Origin: JBPEWY01 sp965224095
GTDB lineage: Bacteria > Bacteroidota > Bacteroidia > Flavobacteriales > Flavobacteriaceae
Length of the DNA: 64,000 bases
Assembly: GCA_965224095.1 (NCBI GenBank)
Contig: OZ245039.1
Span: forward strand, 124,001-188,000
Direction of reading: 5' to 3'
In this document: positions 28,094-35,750 of the stretch, piece by piece
Position numbering within the stretch: position 1 is the first letter of the stretch
How the letters are laid out: the number at the start of each line of letters is the position of its first letter
The notes under the pieces: model-generated
What the model saw: the letters and a program-made list of their open reading frames with translations, nothing else
Databases searched by the model: none
Told to the model about the DNA's origin: nothing
Made by a program: the position numbers and the translations under genes

Positions 28094-28705
28094 ATGCCGT
28101 TTGTAGAGGAACACGATTTATTACAACTTCACAAAGATATTGATAAGGCTCAGGCTAATAACGATAGGCTGTTAGAGCAAATCAAATATAAAAATAAAGA
28201 GCTGAGAAAAACTAACCGACAGCGAAACCTTCTCGGCGTTATCACAACATTATTTTTAATTCTTACGGTGGTTTTAGTATCCTTTTCTTTTGGAGTTAAT
28301 AGCGCTGTTAAAGAACTTAAATTTCAACCTGATCAACAAACGGTTTTGGTTTCTATTGACAGTTTAGATGCTATTAAAGGCCGGCTTAGTAAACTCCAGG
28401 TTGAAAAAGAAGAAATGGATGTTCTCAAGAACTTTTACTTGGCAAAGAACTTCCTGGAAGGAGGAAAAATATACGCTGTTCAGGTAACGGCTTTTACCGA
28501 AAATAACATCCCCTTGGTTTCTACGAAATTCTCGAATTCCAGATTTGTAAAAAACAATCCGTTTTATACGTATTCACTGGGAAATTTTGAAACCCTTAAA
28601 GAAGCTCAGGAATTCAGATACGAATTGGTTAGAATGGGCTTTGAAGATGCCTTTGTAGCGTCTTATAAGAACGGTAAGAGAGTTCAAATAGAAGACCCGT
28701 TTTAA
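28094..28705 (+). CDS. Membrane-anchored coiled-coil protein between menB and menA
   Basis: 203 residues, no recognised family. Residues 1-45 form a charged coiled coil (LLQLHKDIDKAQANNDRLLEQIKYKNKELRKTNRQ), followed by one transmembrane segment (LLGVITTLFLILTVVLVSFSFG, about 48-70). The outer part has a second short coiled coil and a C-terminal YAVQVTAFTE...FYTYSLGNFETLKEAQEFRYELVRMGFEDAFVASYKNG. That part has the beta-alpha-beta spacing of a SPOR-like peptidoglycan-binding domain. It sits 12 bp after menB and 3 bp before menA, so it is co-transcribed; any role in quinone synthesis is unproven. Confidence 0.7.
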   Translation: MPFVEEHDLLQLHKDIDKAQANNDRLLEQIKYKNKELRKTNRQRNLLGVITTLFLILTVVLVSFSFGVNSAVKELKFQPDQQTVLVSIDSLDAIKGRLSKLQVEKEEMDVLKNFYLAKNFLEGGKIYAVQVTAFTENNIPLVSTKFSNSRFVKNNPFYTYSLGNFETLKEAQEFRYELVRMGFEDAFVASYKNGKRVQIEDPF

Positions 28706-28708
28706 AAT

Positions 28709-29614
28709 ATGCCAACGTTAAAAAACTGGATTTCTGCCGCTCGTTTGCGAACGTTACCCTTATCTGTTTCCGGTATCATTGTAGGTACGGCCATTGCTGC
28801 TTTCGGCGGGTATTTTGATGGAAATATTTTTAGCTGGGCTTTAATTACAACCATCTTGTATCAAATATTATCAAATTTTGCTAACGATTACGGCGATGGT
28901 GTTAAAGGTACCGATAATATGAATCGTGTGGGCCCGCAGAGAGCCTTGCAATCCGGAGCCATTTCTCCGTTGCAAATGAAAAAGGCTGTTATTTTAACCG
29001 GGATACTGGCATTGTTTTCTACATTGACTTTAGTATATGTTTCTTTTCAGGGAGCCCCGGGATATATGATTCTTTTTATTCTTATGGGGATCCTGGCTAT
29101 TATTGCGGCAATTAAATATACGGTTGGTTCAAATGCATACGGATATCACGGTTTGGGCGATTTGTTTGTATTTGTATTTTTTGGATGGGTCAGCGTAGTA
29201 GGCGTATACTTTTTATATACAAAACAGATTAGCTGGGATGTTTTTCTTCCCGGAACAACCATCGGACTTCTTAGTACGGGTGTGTTAAACCTTAACAATA
29301 TGAGGGATTTGGAAAGCGATCGCGCTGCCGGAAAGAATACGCTGGCGGTTAAACTGGGTGAAAAAAAAATAAGGATTTATCATTATACGATATTAATAAT
29401 AGCCATGCTTACTACAACAGTGTTCTTATGGCTGCATTACCGGCATCCGGGCAATCTGTTGTTTCTGATAGCTTATGTCCCTATTCTGGTTCATCTAAAA
29501 AAGCTAAGCGGAACAAAAAACCTGACACTTCTGGACCCGGAACTTAAAAAACTGGCGTTGAGTACATTTTTACTAGCGGTTTTGTTTTATATGGGTTTTA
29601 ATATTTTTTCGTAG
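28709..29614 (+). CDS. menA: 1,4-dihydroxy-2-naphthoate polyprenyltransferase
   Basis: UbiA-family membrane enzyme that prenylates DHNA to demethylmenaquinone. 301 residues with about eight or nine hydrophobic helices. The first Asp-rich motif is NFANDYGDGVKGTDN (about residue 56) and the second NNMRDLESDRAAGKNTLAVKLG (about 196), both typical of MenA. The N-terminal WISAARLRTLPLSVSGIIVG is also characteristic. Only 39 bp separate it from the LytTR regulator gene. Confidence 0.95.
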   Translation: MPTLKNWISAARLRTLPLSVSGIIVGTAIAAFGGYFDGNIFSWALITTILYQILSNFANDYGDGVKGTDNMNRVGPQRALQSGAISPLQMKKAVILTGILALFSTLTLVYVSFQGAPGYMILFILMGILAIIAAIKYTVGSNAYGYHGLGDLFVFVFFGWVSVVGVYFLYTKQISWDVFLPGTTIGLLSTGVLNLNNMRDLESDRAAGKNTLAVKLGEKKIRIYHYTILIIAMLTTTVFLWLHYRHPGNLLFLIAYVPILVHLKKLSGTKNLTLLDPELKKLALSTFLLAVLFYMGFNIFS

Positions 29615-29653
29615 ATTTAACACTTAATTAAGAACAACTAACAACTACTTACT

Positions 29654-30403
29654 TTGGAAGATGCTATTAAAATTCTCATTGTCGAGGACAATGTGATCAT
29701 TGCAGATGATATCCAGTCGCAACTGGAAGAAATTGGATACCATATCGTAGATAATGTTATTGACTACGAACAGGCTGTGGATGTACTGAGCAGTAACGAA
29801 GTAGATCTCGTATTGATTGATATTATTCTCGCTTCGGAAAAAACGGGGATAGATCTCGGTAAGTACATTCGTAAAAATCTAAACATCCCTTTTATTTTTG
29901 TGACCTCGAATTCGGACAGGGCTACGGTAGAGAATGCAAAAACCGTAAAACCCAACGGATATCTGGTTAAACCGTTTGAACAGCAGGACTTATATACTTC
30001 AATTGAAATAGCGATAAACAATTTTGATTATAACGATCCTGAAACAGCAAATGAGACCAACGAAGGAGATAAAATTGTTTCTAATGCGGTTTTAAAAAAC
30101 TCCATTTTTGTAAAGAAACAACACTTATATTACCGGATTCAGTTTGATGATATTCAGTTTATTAAGGCAGATAATGTATATCTGGAAATTAATACGGAGG
30201 AGAAAAAATATCTGGTACGTTCTGCTTTAAAAGACTATCTGGAAAAACTCCCATCACATCAATTTTACAGAGCACATAAGTCATATATAGTTAATTTGGA
30301 CCATATTCAGGCCGTGAATTCAAAGGATATTATGATTAATGGAGAACTTATTCCTATATCAAAAGACTTCAGAGAATTTATCCTTTCGGCAATGAGATCT
30401 TAA
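29654..30403 (+). CDS. LytTR-family response regulator
   Basis: 249 residues from a TTG start. Receiver domain at 1-120: acidic pocket ED at 11-12, phospho-acceptor Asp56 in LVLIDIIL, Thr84 and Lys106 in YLVKPF. An acidic linker (DPETANETNEGD) leads to a LytTR DNA-binding domain from about 145 (QFDDIQFIKADNVYLEINTEEKKYLVRSALKDYLEKLPSHQFYRAHKSYIVNLDHI). LytTR proteins bind pairs of direct repeats spaced about two helical turns. Such pairs occur upstream of the three sRNA units directly downstream and of a fourth at 98-161. The probable partner kinase is at 31171. Confidence 0.93.
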   Translation: MEDAIKILIVEDNVIIADDIQSQLEEIGYHIVDNVIDYEQAVDVLSSNEVDLVLIDIILASEKTGIDLGKYIRKNLNIPFIFVTSNSDRATVENAKTVKPNGYLVKPFEQQDLYTSIEIAINNFDYNDPETANETNEGDKIVSNAVLKNSIFVKKQHLYYRIQFDDIQFIKADNVYLEINTEEKKYLVRSALKDYLEKLPSHQFYRAHKSYIVNLDHIQAVNSKDIMINGELIPISKDFREFILSAMRS

Positions 30404-30431
30404 TATATTAAACCATAGGCTTTTAAGCTTT

Positions 30432-30495
30432 AGCAACATAAATCCGGCTATTGACAACATTTATTTTACTGTTTCAATAGCCGGTTGTATGTTTA
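30432..30495 (+). promoter_or_regulatory. Promoter and paired regulator boxes of sRNA copy 2
   Basis: AGCAACAT (30432-30439), 13 bp, GACAACAT (30453-30460), 2 bp, ATTTTA (30463-30468), 19 bp, TATGTTTA (30488-30495). This is the most diverged copy of the boxes but its geometry is exactly that of the other three. Confidence 0.75.
30444..30484 (+). repeat. Perfect 10-bp inverted repeat across the sRNA copy 2 promoter
   Basis: CCGGCTATTG (30444-30453) and CAATAGCCGG (30475-30484) flank the proximal box and the -33 element with a 21-bp interval. There is no T-run after it. It could fold in read-through RNA from the regulator gene or serve as an operator. The other three copies lack it. Confidence 0.7.
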
Positions 30496-30500
30496 CACCG

Positions 30501-30593
30501 TTGTTATAAAAGAAAAAGATTTTAATAGCCCTAAATCTAATCATTTCATATAGTGTTCTCTAAAGAGCTTCGAAGGAATTCGGAGCTTTTTTT
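30501..30593 (+). ncRNA. Small RNA, copy 2 of the LytTR-box sRNA family
   Basis: About 93 nt from the expected start to the end of the T-run. It shares with copy 1 the blocks GTTGTTA, AAAAGAAAA, GCCCTAA, ATCATTT and CATATAGTGTTCTCTAAA (30547-30564). Its 3' part from 30547 matches copy 1 with a single mismatch, which produces a 46-bp inverted repeat with positions 1-46. It has no start codon, so it is very probably non-coding. Confidence 0.78.
30566..30593 (+). terminator. Intrinsic terminator of sRNA copy 2
   Basis: AGCTTCGAA pairs with TTCGGAGCT around a GGAA loop, followed by seven T. Confidence 0.9.
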
Positions 30594-30664
30594 ATTTCCT
30601 GAAACTTCAGGACACCTGTAATAATTAAGACTTTTTATTTACTAACCACACGCACAAATGTGTT

Positions 30665-30728
30665 CACAACAATTAATGTGCATTACACAACTAAAATTTT
30701 CTTTGTTTCCGGGTTTGGAATATGTTTG
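30665..30728 (+). promoter_or_regulatory. Promoter and paired regulator boxes of sRNA copy 3
   Basis: CACAACAA (30665-30672), 13 bp, CACAACTA (30686-30693), 2 bp, ATTTTC (30696-30701), 19 bp, TATGTTTG (30721-30728). The first octamer is identical to those of copies 1 and 4. Confidence 0.8.
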
Positions 30729-30733
30729 AAGTG

Positions 30734-30832
30734 TAATTTAATTACATAACCAATTAAGGCCCCAAATTTTATCATTTTCATATAGTGTTCTCTAAAAAGG
30801 ACTTTAACAGGATTGTTAAAGTTCTTTTTTTT
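30734..30832 (+). ncRNA. Small RNA, copy 3 of the LytTR-box sRNA family
   Basis: About 99 nt. After a divergent 5' part (with a possible TTAATT/AATTAA stem) it has GGCCCCAAATTTTATCATTT and the invariant CATATAGTGTTCTCTAAA at 30779-30796, directly before an 11-bp terminator stem of unrelated sequence. Conservation of the pre-terminator motif with free change of the stem sequence points to selection on that single-stranded motif. No ATG-initiated frame is present. Confidence 0.78.
30799..30832 (+). terminator. Intrinsic terminator of sRNA copy 3
   Basis: GGACTTTAACA pairs with TGTTAAAGTTC (11 bp, one G-U) around GGAT, followed by eight T. Confidence 0.9.
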
Positions 30833-30953
30833 ATTTGTAAAGTGATGAAAGCCTTAAAGATGTCAATAATCGGAAGAAAATACCGTTTGTCGATATATAG
30901 TTCAGCAGAACTCGTGCTAATCTAGCCTGCCTTACACCGAAGGATATTTACTA

Positions 30954-31017
30954 CACAACAAATTCAATCTCTTTTACAACAAAAATTTACTCACCAAATG
31001 TAATTGTAATATGTTTG
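30954..31017 (+). promoter_or_regulatory. Promoter and paired regulator boxes of sRNA copy 4
   Basis: CACAACAA (30954-30961), 13 bp, TACAACAA (30975-30982), 2 bp, ATTTAC (30985-30990), 19 bp, TATGTTTG (31010-31017). All spacings equal those of the other copies. Confidence 0.8.
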
Positions 31018-31022
31018 AAGTG

Positions 31023-31115
31023 TTGTTAGTGATATGGTAATTAATTTTACCGAACCAAATTTACGTTTAGTATATGTGTTTTAAAAAGCCTAAATGGAAT
31101 ATTTAGGCTTTTTTT
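31023..31115 (+). ncRNA. Small RNA, copy 4 of the LytTR-box sRNA family (diverged)
   Basis: About 93 nt. It keeps the start-proximal GTGTTGTTA of the family and the ACCAAATTT block. The pre-terminator motif is altered to AGTATATGTGTTTTAAA (about 31069-31086). An internal GGTAA/TTACC hairpin is possible. One 16-codon frame (MVINFTEPNLRLVYVF) exists here but is absent from the other three copies, so it is not taken as coding. Confidence 0.7.
31085..31115 (+). terminator. Intrinsic terminator of sRNA copy 4
   Basis: AAAGCCTAAAT pairs with ATTTAGGCTTT (11 bp) around GGAAT, followed by a T-run. It lies 55 bp before the sensor kinase start. Confidence 0.9.
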
Positions 31116-31170
31116 CTCAAATCATTAACGCTGTTTTTTGTAATTGTTTTAAATTGTCAGTCATTATTAA

Positions 31171-33132
31171 ATGATGCTAAACTATACAAAGCGTATTGCA
31201 CTTTTACTTGCCATTTGGGTAATGGCGGGTAGTATTTCCCTGTCTTTTGCTCAACAATCGGGAGATTCCTTCACTAAATTTCAGCAGTTGTCTGACGACA
31301 AGAGCAGATTTGAGTTGTTTTTCCTTTCAAGTGATCGTTATGTACTCAGCTCGGCAAGTTTATGGGAAGCTAAAGTTTCCCAGTATCTGGATATGGCAAT
31401 TCAAAAAGAAGATACGGTAGCCGCCAGCTATTACAAAGTAATACTGTCTCAAATACAGTATGACATGGGCAACTACGATAAGAGCGTTTTTCTGGCGAAT
31501 GAATTGTACGAGGCCAAATCTCCACTGGAAGACACGATTAAAGTGGTGCTTTTGGATATCATGGACCGGGCCTACGCAGAACTTCAGCTTTTTGACAAAC
31601 AACTGGAAGTTAGAAAACAAAAAAAATCTTTAGGAGATCAGGCAGTAAACCTGTACGATGTATATTCTAATCTCGGACTGTATAAAAAAGCGCGAATTGA
31701 TTATGTGCTTCAAACAAAAAAACACCTTAAAGAAGGAGATCACTACGGATTTGCGGTTTACAATAACAAAATCGGAGAATATCTTTTATTGGATAATGTA
31801 ACCTATACGGCCAATAAACATTTCCAAATGGCCTTGAGTTATATTGATCTTTTTATAAATGATTACAATAAAGACAAATCGGAAAAAGAACAAAAAGATG
31901 CCATCTTTCTACAAGGAGTAATTAAAGGGAATATTGGAAAATGCTATATGGAACAGCGAAATTTCAAAGATGCAATTCCTTTGTTGGAAGCCGATGTAAA
32001 GAGCAGTAAGGTATATGATAAAGGAAAATACCTGGGACATACCATTACCAGCTGGAAAGAATTAGCCAAGTGCCATTTGCAATTGGGAAATCTGGAAACG
32101 GCTAAAGCGTATTTAGACAGTGTTGAAATAACGGCTTCCAGCACTGACAATATGTTGGATTATAACAAGCTTTTAGCCGATTACTACAACAAAACGGAAG
32201 ATCCGGAGCGCGCTTCACAGCACTACCGAAAGTATATACACCTTCGAGATTCTACCGAAAAAATATTAAGAGAAAAGCAACTTCTAGGACTTATTGTAAC
32301 CTACGACCTGGAAAACCAAAAGGAAACGATAGAAAGACAACGACTGGATATAGAAAAGACACGGAGTGAAATTCAGGCCAGAGATAAGAAAATAAACTAC
32401 GGGATTATAGCATTGGTTTTTACGCTGTTGGGACTGGGAGGATTAATTCTCGCATACCGACGTAGTATTATTAGCCAGCGACTCATTGAAGAACAAAAAC
32501 AAATCATTGAGTCTTCTCTGGTTGAAAAAGATTCTTTACTTAAAGAAATACACCACCGGGTTAAAAATAATTTGCAAATGGTATCCAGCCTTTTGAGCCT
32601 TCAATCGAAGAATACAAGAAGCAAGGCTGCAATTGAAGCTTTGGAAGAAGGTAAAAGCAGGGTAAAGGCCATGGCACTTATTCATCAAAAACTATATCAG
32701 AACGATGATCTTTCCGTTATCGAAATGCAGGGATATATTGAGTCGCTGGTAACCAGTGTTCAGTCGGTGTTTAAGAAGATAGACAGCCCTATTGCAATTA
32801 CTATTGAAGCAGAGGGAACCGAATTGGATATTGACAGGGCTATTCCCATAGGATTGATTTTAAACGAACTCGTGTCAAATTCCTATAAATATGCATTCCC
32901 CGATAATGCTGATGAAGGGAAAATTTATATTAATATCTCGCAATTAGAAGACAATCAGTACTACTTTGAATACGCTGATAACGGAGTGGGCTTACAGGAG
33001 AAAAAACAGGAAACAGGAAAAGGTTCCATGGGAATCCACCTTATACAAAGACTGGTAAATCAGTTACGCTCTAAACTGAATATCGAAAGCAAGCCAGGTA
33101 AAGGAGTTAAGTTTTGGTTTAATTTTAACTAA
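31171..33132 (+). CDS. TPR-containing HisKA_2 sensor histidine kinase
   Basis: 653 residues. A signal peptide (IALLLAIWVMAGSISLSFAQQ) precedes a periplasmic TPR-like helical domain (about 30-370). A coiled coil with one transmembrane helix follows (IIALVFTLLGLGGLILAYRR, about 412-431), then a HisKA_2 dimerisation domain EIHHRVKNNLQMVSSLLSLQSK with the phospho-His near 461. The HATPase domain has LNELVSNSYKYAF (N box), YADNGVGL and GSMGIHLIQRLVNQL. HisKA_2 kinases often pair with LytTR or other nearby regulators, and the regulator at 29654 is the obvious partner. The pair is split by the three sRNA units. Confidence 0.92.
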   Translation: MMLNYTKRIALLLAIWVMAGSISLSFAQQSGDSFTKFQQLSDDKSRFELFFLSSDRYVLSSASLWEAKVSQYLDMAIQKEDTVAASYYKVILSQIQYDMGNYDKSVFLANELYEAKSPLEDTIKVVLLDIMDRAYAELQLFDKQLEVRKQKKSLGDQAVNLYDVYSNLGLYKKARIDYVLQTKKHLKEGDHYGFAVYNNKIGEYLLLDNVTYTANKHFQMALSYIDLFINDYNKDKSEKEQKDAIFLQGVIKGNIGKCYMEQRNFKDAIPLLEADVKSSKVYDKGKYLGHTITSWKELAKCHLQLGNLETAKAYLDSVEITASSTDNMLDYNKLLADYYNKTEDPERASQHYRKYIHLRDSTEKILREKQLLGLIVTYDLENQKETIERQRLDIEKTRSEIQARDKKINYGIIALVFTLLGLGGLILAYRRSIISQRLIEEQKQIIESSLVEKDSLLKEIHHRVKNNLQMVSSLLSLQSKNTRSKAAIEALEEGKSRVKAMALIHQKLYQNDDLSVIEMQGYIESLVTSVQSVFKKIDSPIAITIEAEGTELDIDRAIPIGLILNELVSNSYKYAFPDNADEGKIYINISQLEDNQYYFEYADNGVGLQEKKQETGKGSMGIHLIQRLVNQLRSKLNIESKPGKGVKFWFNFN

Positions 33133-33174
33133 TGCTTATTTTAGTTTTATAAAACCTGTCAACTCCTTGCAATT

Positions 33175-33855
33175 ATGAAAATTACATTTCTCGGGCATGC
33201 TACCCTTTCCTTGCATATTAAAGGTATCCATATTATTATAGATCCATTTATAACAGGCAATCCGCTGGCCAGGGATATTGTAGATATCGATTCACTGAAA
33301 GCAGATTATATACTTGTTACACACGCACATCAGGATCATATGGCCGATGTGGAAATGCTGGCCACAAAAACCGATGCTGTGGTGGTCTCTAATTATGAAA
33401 TAGCAAGCTATTTTGGTAATAAGGGAATTGATTTTCATCCGATGAATCACGGAGGAAGCTGGGAGTTTGAGTTTGGCACTTTGAAATATGTTCCGGCTAT
33501 CCACACTTCTTCCTTTCCGGACGGATCTTATGGCGGACAGCCTGGCGGATTTATAATTAAAGGAGAAAAAAAGAATATATATATAGCCGGCGACACCTCG
33601 CTGACCATGGATATGAAATTAATTCCCATGTTCACCAAGCTTGATCTGGCTGTACTACCCATTGGTGATAATTTTACGATGGGCATAGAAGAAGCTATCG
33701 TGGCTTCGGATTTTGTGGATTGCGATAAAATACTTGGGTATCATTACGATACCTTCGGTTTTATTGAGATTGACCACGAGCAGGCAAAAAAACGATTTTT
33801 TGATGCAGGGAAAGATTTAATGCTGCTCGATATTGGAGAAAGCCTGGAGCTCTAA
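33175..33855 (+). CDS. UPF0173-type metallo-beta-lactamase-fold hydrolase
   Basis: 226 residues, cytoplasmic. Shows the MBL metal motif THAHQDHMADVEML near residue 47, GDTSLTMDMKL (about 141), and the distal HYDTFGFIEIDHEQA (about 195). This matches the UPF0173 metal-dependent hydrolase family, whose physiological substrate is unknown. Follows the kinase gene by 42 bp and converges directly on the SDR gene (no gap). Confidence 0.9.
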   Translation: MKITFLGHATLSLHIKGIHIIIDPFITGNPLARDIVDIDSLKADYILVTHAHQDHMADVEMLATKTDAVVVSNYEIASYFGNKGIDFHPMNHGGSWEFEFGTLKYVPAIHTSSFPDGSYGGQPGGFIIKGEKKNIYIAGDTSLTMDMKLIPMFTKLDLAVLPIGDNFTMGIEEAIVASDFVDCDKILGYHYDTFGFIEIDHEQAKKRFFDAGKDLMLLDIGESLEL

Positions 33856-34650
33856 TCAGGTAACATTGCTACGCAAAACAACGCGGTGGAGCAATTTGGG
33901 AAAGAAACGTTTTAAATAAACGCCAAGAACTTCTTTCTTTCCTATATAAACTTCGAATTTTTTCTTTGTGATAGCCCGGATCATTTTCCGGACAAATTTG
34001 CGGACAGGCATGCCGTTAATCGTTGCCTGATCGTTGTTATTTTGAGCCGATCCATCTCCGGTAAGGGCATTGATAGCAACATTTGTTTGTACAAAACCAG
34101 GACAAACGAGTGTTACAGCAATACCGTCTTTTTCATGCTCCATACGTAAAACATCAAAAAAACCGTGAAGGGCATGCTTTGCACCACAATAACTAGATCT
34201 GAAAGGAGATCCGAATTTTCCCATTAAACTGGTTACAGTAACGTAATAACCGTTTTGTTTTTTAATAAAATGCGGTAAAAGTGCTTTGGTAAGGCTTATG
34301 GTTCCCAGGTAGTTTATTTCCATAATTTTTTTGTCAACAGCTATCTGCGTATCCTTTATTAACGACCGTTGACTAATTCCGGCATTATTAATCAGGATAT
34401 CAATAGAGCTCATAAGTTCCAGTACAGCCTGCACGTGAACATCCATGTTGTTATAGTCAGACAAATCCAGGGTATAAACCGTTATTTTTTCCGGATCTAT
34501 ACATTGCTTTTTCACCCGGTTCAGTGCCTCCGTATTTCTGGCGGATAATACCAAATTACAGCCCATAGCCGAAAGTTCATATGCCAGTGCTTCACCAATA
34601 CCTGAGGAAGCACCCGTTATCCAAACGTTTTTTTTGTAAATAGAATTCAT
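33856..34650 (-). CDS. Short-chain dehydrogenase/reductase
   Basis: 264 residues from Met at 34650; an in-frame extension to 34710 would run through both promoters of this divergent pair. Classical SDR motifs: TGASSGIGEALA (NAD(P) binding), DILINNAGIS, and the catalytic S..Y..K triad in VTSLMGKFGSPFRSSYCGAKHALHG. A basic C-terminal tail after about residue 215 suggests membrane association, as in DHRS7-like reductases. The substrate is not deducible. Minus-strand island inside the men gene series. Confidence 0.88.
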   Translation of the reverse strand: MNSIYKKNVWITGASSGIGEALAYELSAMGCNLVLSARNTEALNRVKKQCIDPEKITVYTLDLSDYNNMDVHVQAVLELMSSIDILINNAGISQRSLIKDTQIAVDKKIMEINYLGTISLTKALLPHFIKKQNGYYVTVTSLMGKFGSPFRSSYCGAKHALHGFFDVLRMEHEKDGIAVTLVCPGFVQTNVAINALTGDGSAQNNNDQATINGMPVRKFVRKMIRAITKKKFEVYIGKKEVLGVYLKRFFPKLLHRVVLRSNVT

Positions 34651-34668
34651 ACAACTGTACTTTGCATT

Positions 34669-34688
34669 CAAATTTATGGTTAAATTTG
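34669..34688. promoter_or_regulatory. Overlapping divergent -7 boxes for the SDR gene and menC
   Basis: TAAATTTG occurs on the minus strand at 34676-34669, with TTG 20 bp upstream at 34699-34697, pointing to the SDR gene. The same octamer occurs on the plus strand at 34681-34688, pointing to menC, whose start is 12 bp further. The two boxes are 4 bp apart, so the promoters should compete. Confidence 0.55.
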
Positions 34689-34700
34689 AGGGATTGCAAT

Positions 34701-35750
34701 ATGAAGGCATATTATAAAAAACACCTACTTTGTTTTAAGCAACCCGGAGGAACTTCACGTGGGGTGCTAACACATAAAGAAACATGGTTTATTTTTCTGG
34801 AGGATGAAAATCAAACCGGAATTGGTGAATGCGGACTCTTCAGAGGGCTTAGTTGTGATGATGTTCCCGAATATGAACGTGTGTTGAATTGGACGTGTAA
34901 TAATGTGCATTTGGGAATTCATATATTATGGGATAAACTAAAAGATTTTCCCAGTATACAGTTTGGTATTGAACAGGCTTTCCAGTCTTTAAAATCCGAG
35001 TCTTCCTTTGTGTTGTATCCTTCTCAATTTACAAAAGGAGAAAAAGCAATCCCTATTAACGGATTAATCTGGATGGGAGACCAGGGCTTTATGAAGGAAC
35101 AGATAGCTCAAAAAGTCGAATCCGGATTTACATGCATTAAAATGAAAATCGGGGCTCTTGATTTTGAAAAAGAACTAAAACTCCTTAAAATCATAAGAAA
35201 ATCTTTTTCAAGAGAACAAATTGAACTCAGAGTAGATGCAAATGGTGCTTTTCATCCGGACGAAGCCCTTTTTAAACTCGAGGAGCTGGCAGCTTTGGAT
35301 ATTCATTCTATTGAACAACCATTAAAGCAGGGCCAATGGCCGTTAATGGCCAAATTGTGTAAAGAAACTCCTTTGGATATTGCGCTTGATGAAGAATTAA
35401 TTGGGATTAAAACAGTAACGGAAAAGGAAAAATTACTACAAACTATAAAACCGCAGTATATTATTCTGAAACCGAGCTTGATTGGAGGATGGAGAGGAAG
35501 TGAAGAATGGATTTCGATAGCAGATACATTAGGAATTTCCTGGTGGGTAACCAGTGCCCTGGAGAGTAATATTGGATTAAACGCTATTGCACAATGGACG
35601 TATCGGTTAAATAGCTCAATGTATCAGGGATTGGGCACCGGGGGCTTGTTTACAAATAATATCGATAGCCCTTTACTGGTTAAAAATGGTTGCTTAACTT
35701 ACGATCCTGACAAAAAATGGAAACTTAACATATTAGAACAATGTATATAG
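34701..35750 (+). CDS. menC: o-Succinylbenzoate synthase (MenC)
   Basis: Enolase-superfamily dehydratase turning SHCHC into o-succinylbenzoate. 349 residues from Met at 34701. Catalytic features are visible: the KMK of CIKMKIGAL (about residue 145), metal ligands Asp in RVDANGAF (about 176), Glu in IEQPL (about 204) and Asp in LDEELIG (about 227), and the second base Lys in ILKPSLIGG (about 252). Overlaps the next gene by 10 bp. Confidence 0.94.
   Translation: MKAYYKKHLLCFKQPGGTSRGVLTHKETWFIFLEDENQTGIGECGLFRGLSCDDVPEYERVLNWTCNNVHLGIHILWDKLKDFPSIQFGIEQAFQSLKSESSFVLYPSQFTKGEKAIPINGLIWMGDQGFMKEQIAQKVESGFTCIKMKIGALDFEKELKLLKIIRKSFSREQIELRVDANGAFHPDEALFKLEELAALDIHSIEQPLKQGQWPLMAKLCKETPLDIALDEELIGIKTVTEKEKLLQTIKPQYIILKPSLIGGWRGSEEWISIADTLGISWWVTSALESNIGLNAIAQWTYRLNSSMYQGLGTGGLFTNNIDSPLLVKNGCLTYDPDKKWKLNILEQCI

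Noticed and set aside
29624..29653. Autoregulatory regulator boxes (two ACAACTA) just before the LytTR gene
   Set aside because: The two copies are 8 bp apart rather than 21 and no matching -33/-7 pair follows, so they do not fit the sRNA promoter pattern.
1..30593. 46-bp near-perfect inverted repeat at 1-46 and 30548-30593 as ends of a 30-kb mobile element
   Set aside because: The repeat is explained by two copies of the same sRNA gene; similarity continues through the promoter region and is shared by two further copies. The DNA between holds core metabolic genes and no transposase or integrase.
31042..31092. 16-codon peptide inside sRNA copy 4
   Set aside because: No equivalent frame exists in the other three copies, whose RNA features are the conserved part.
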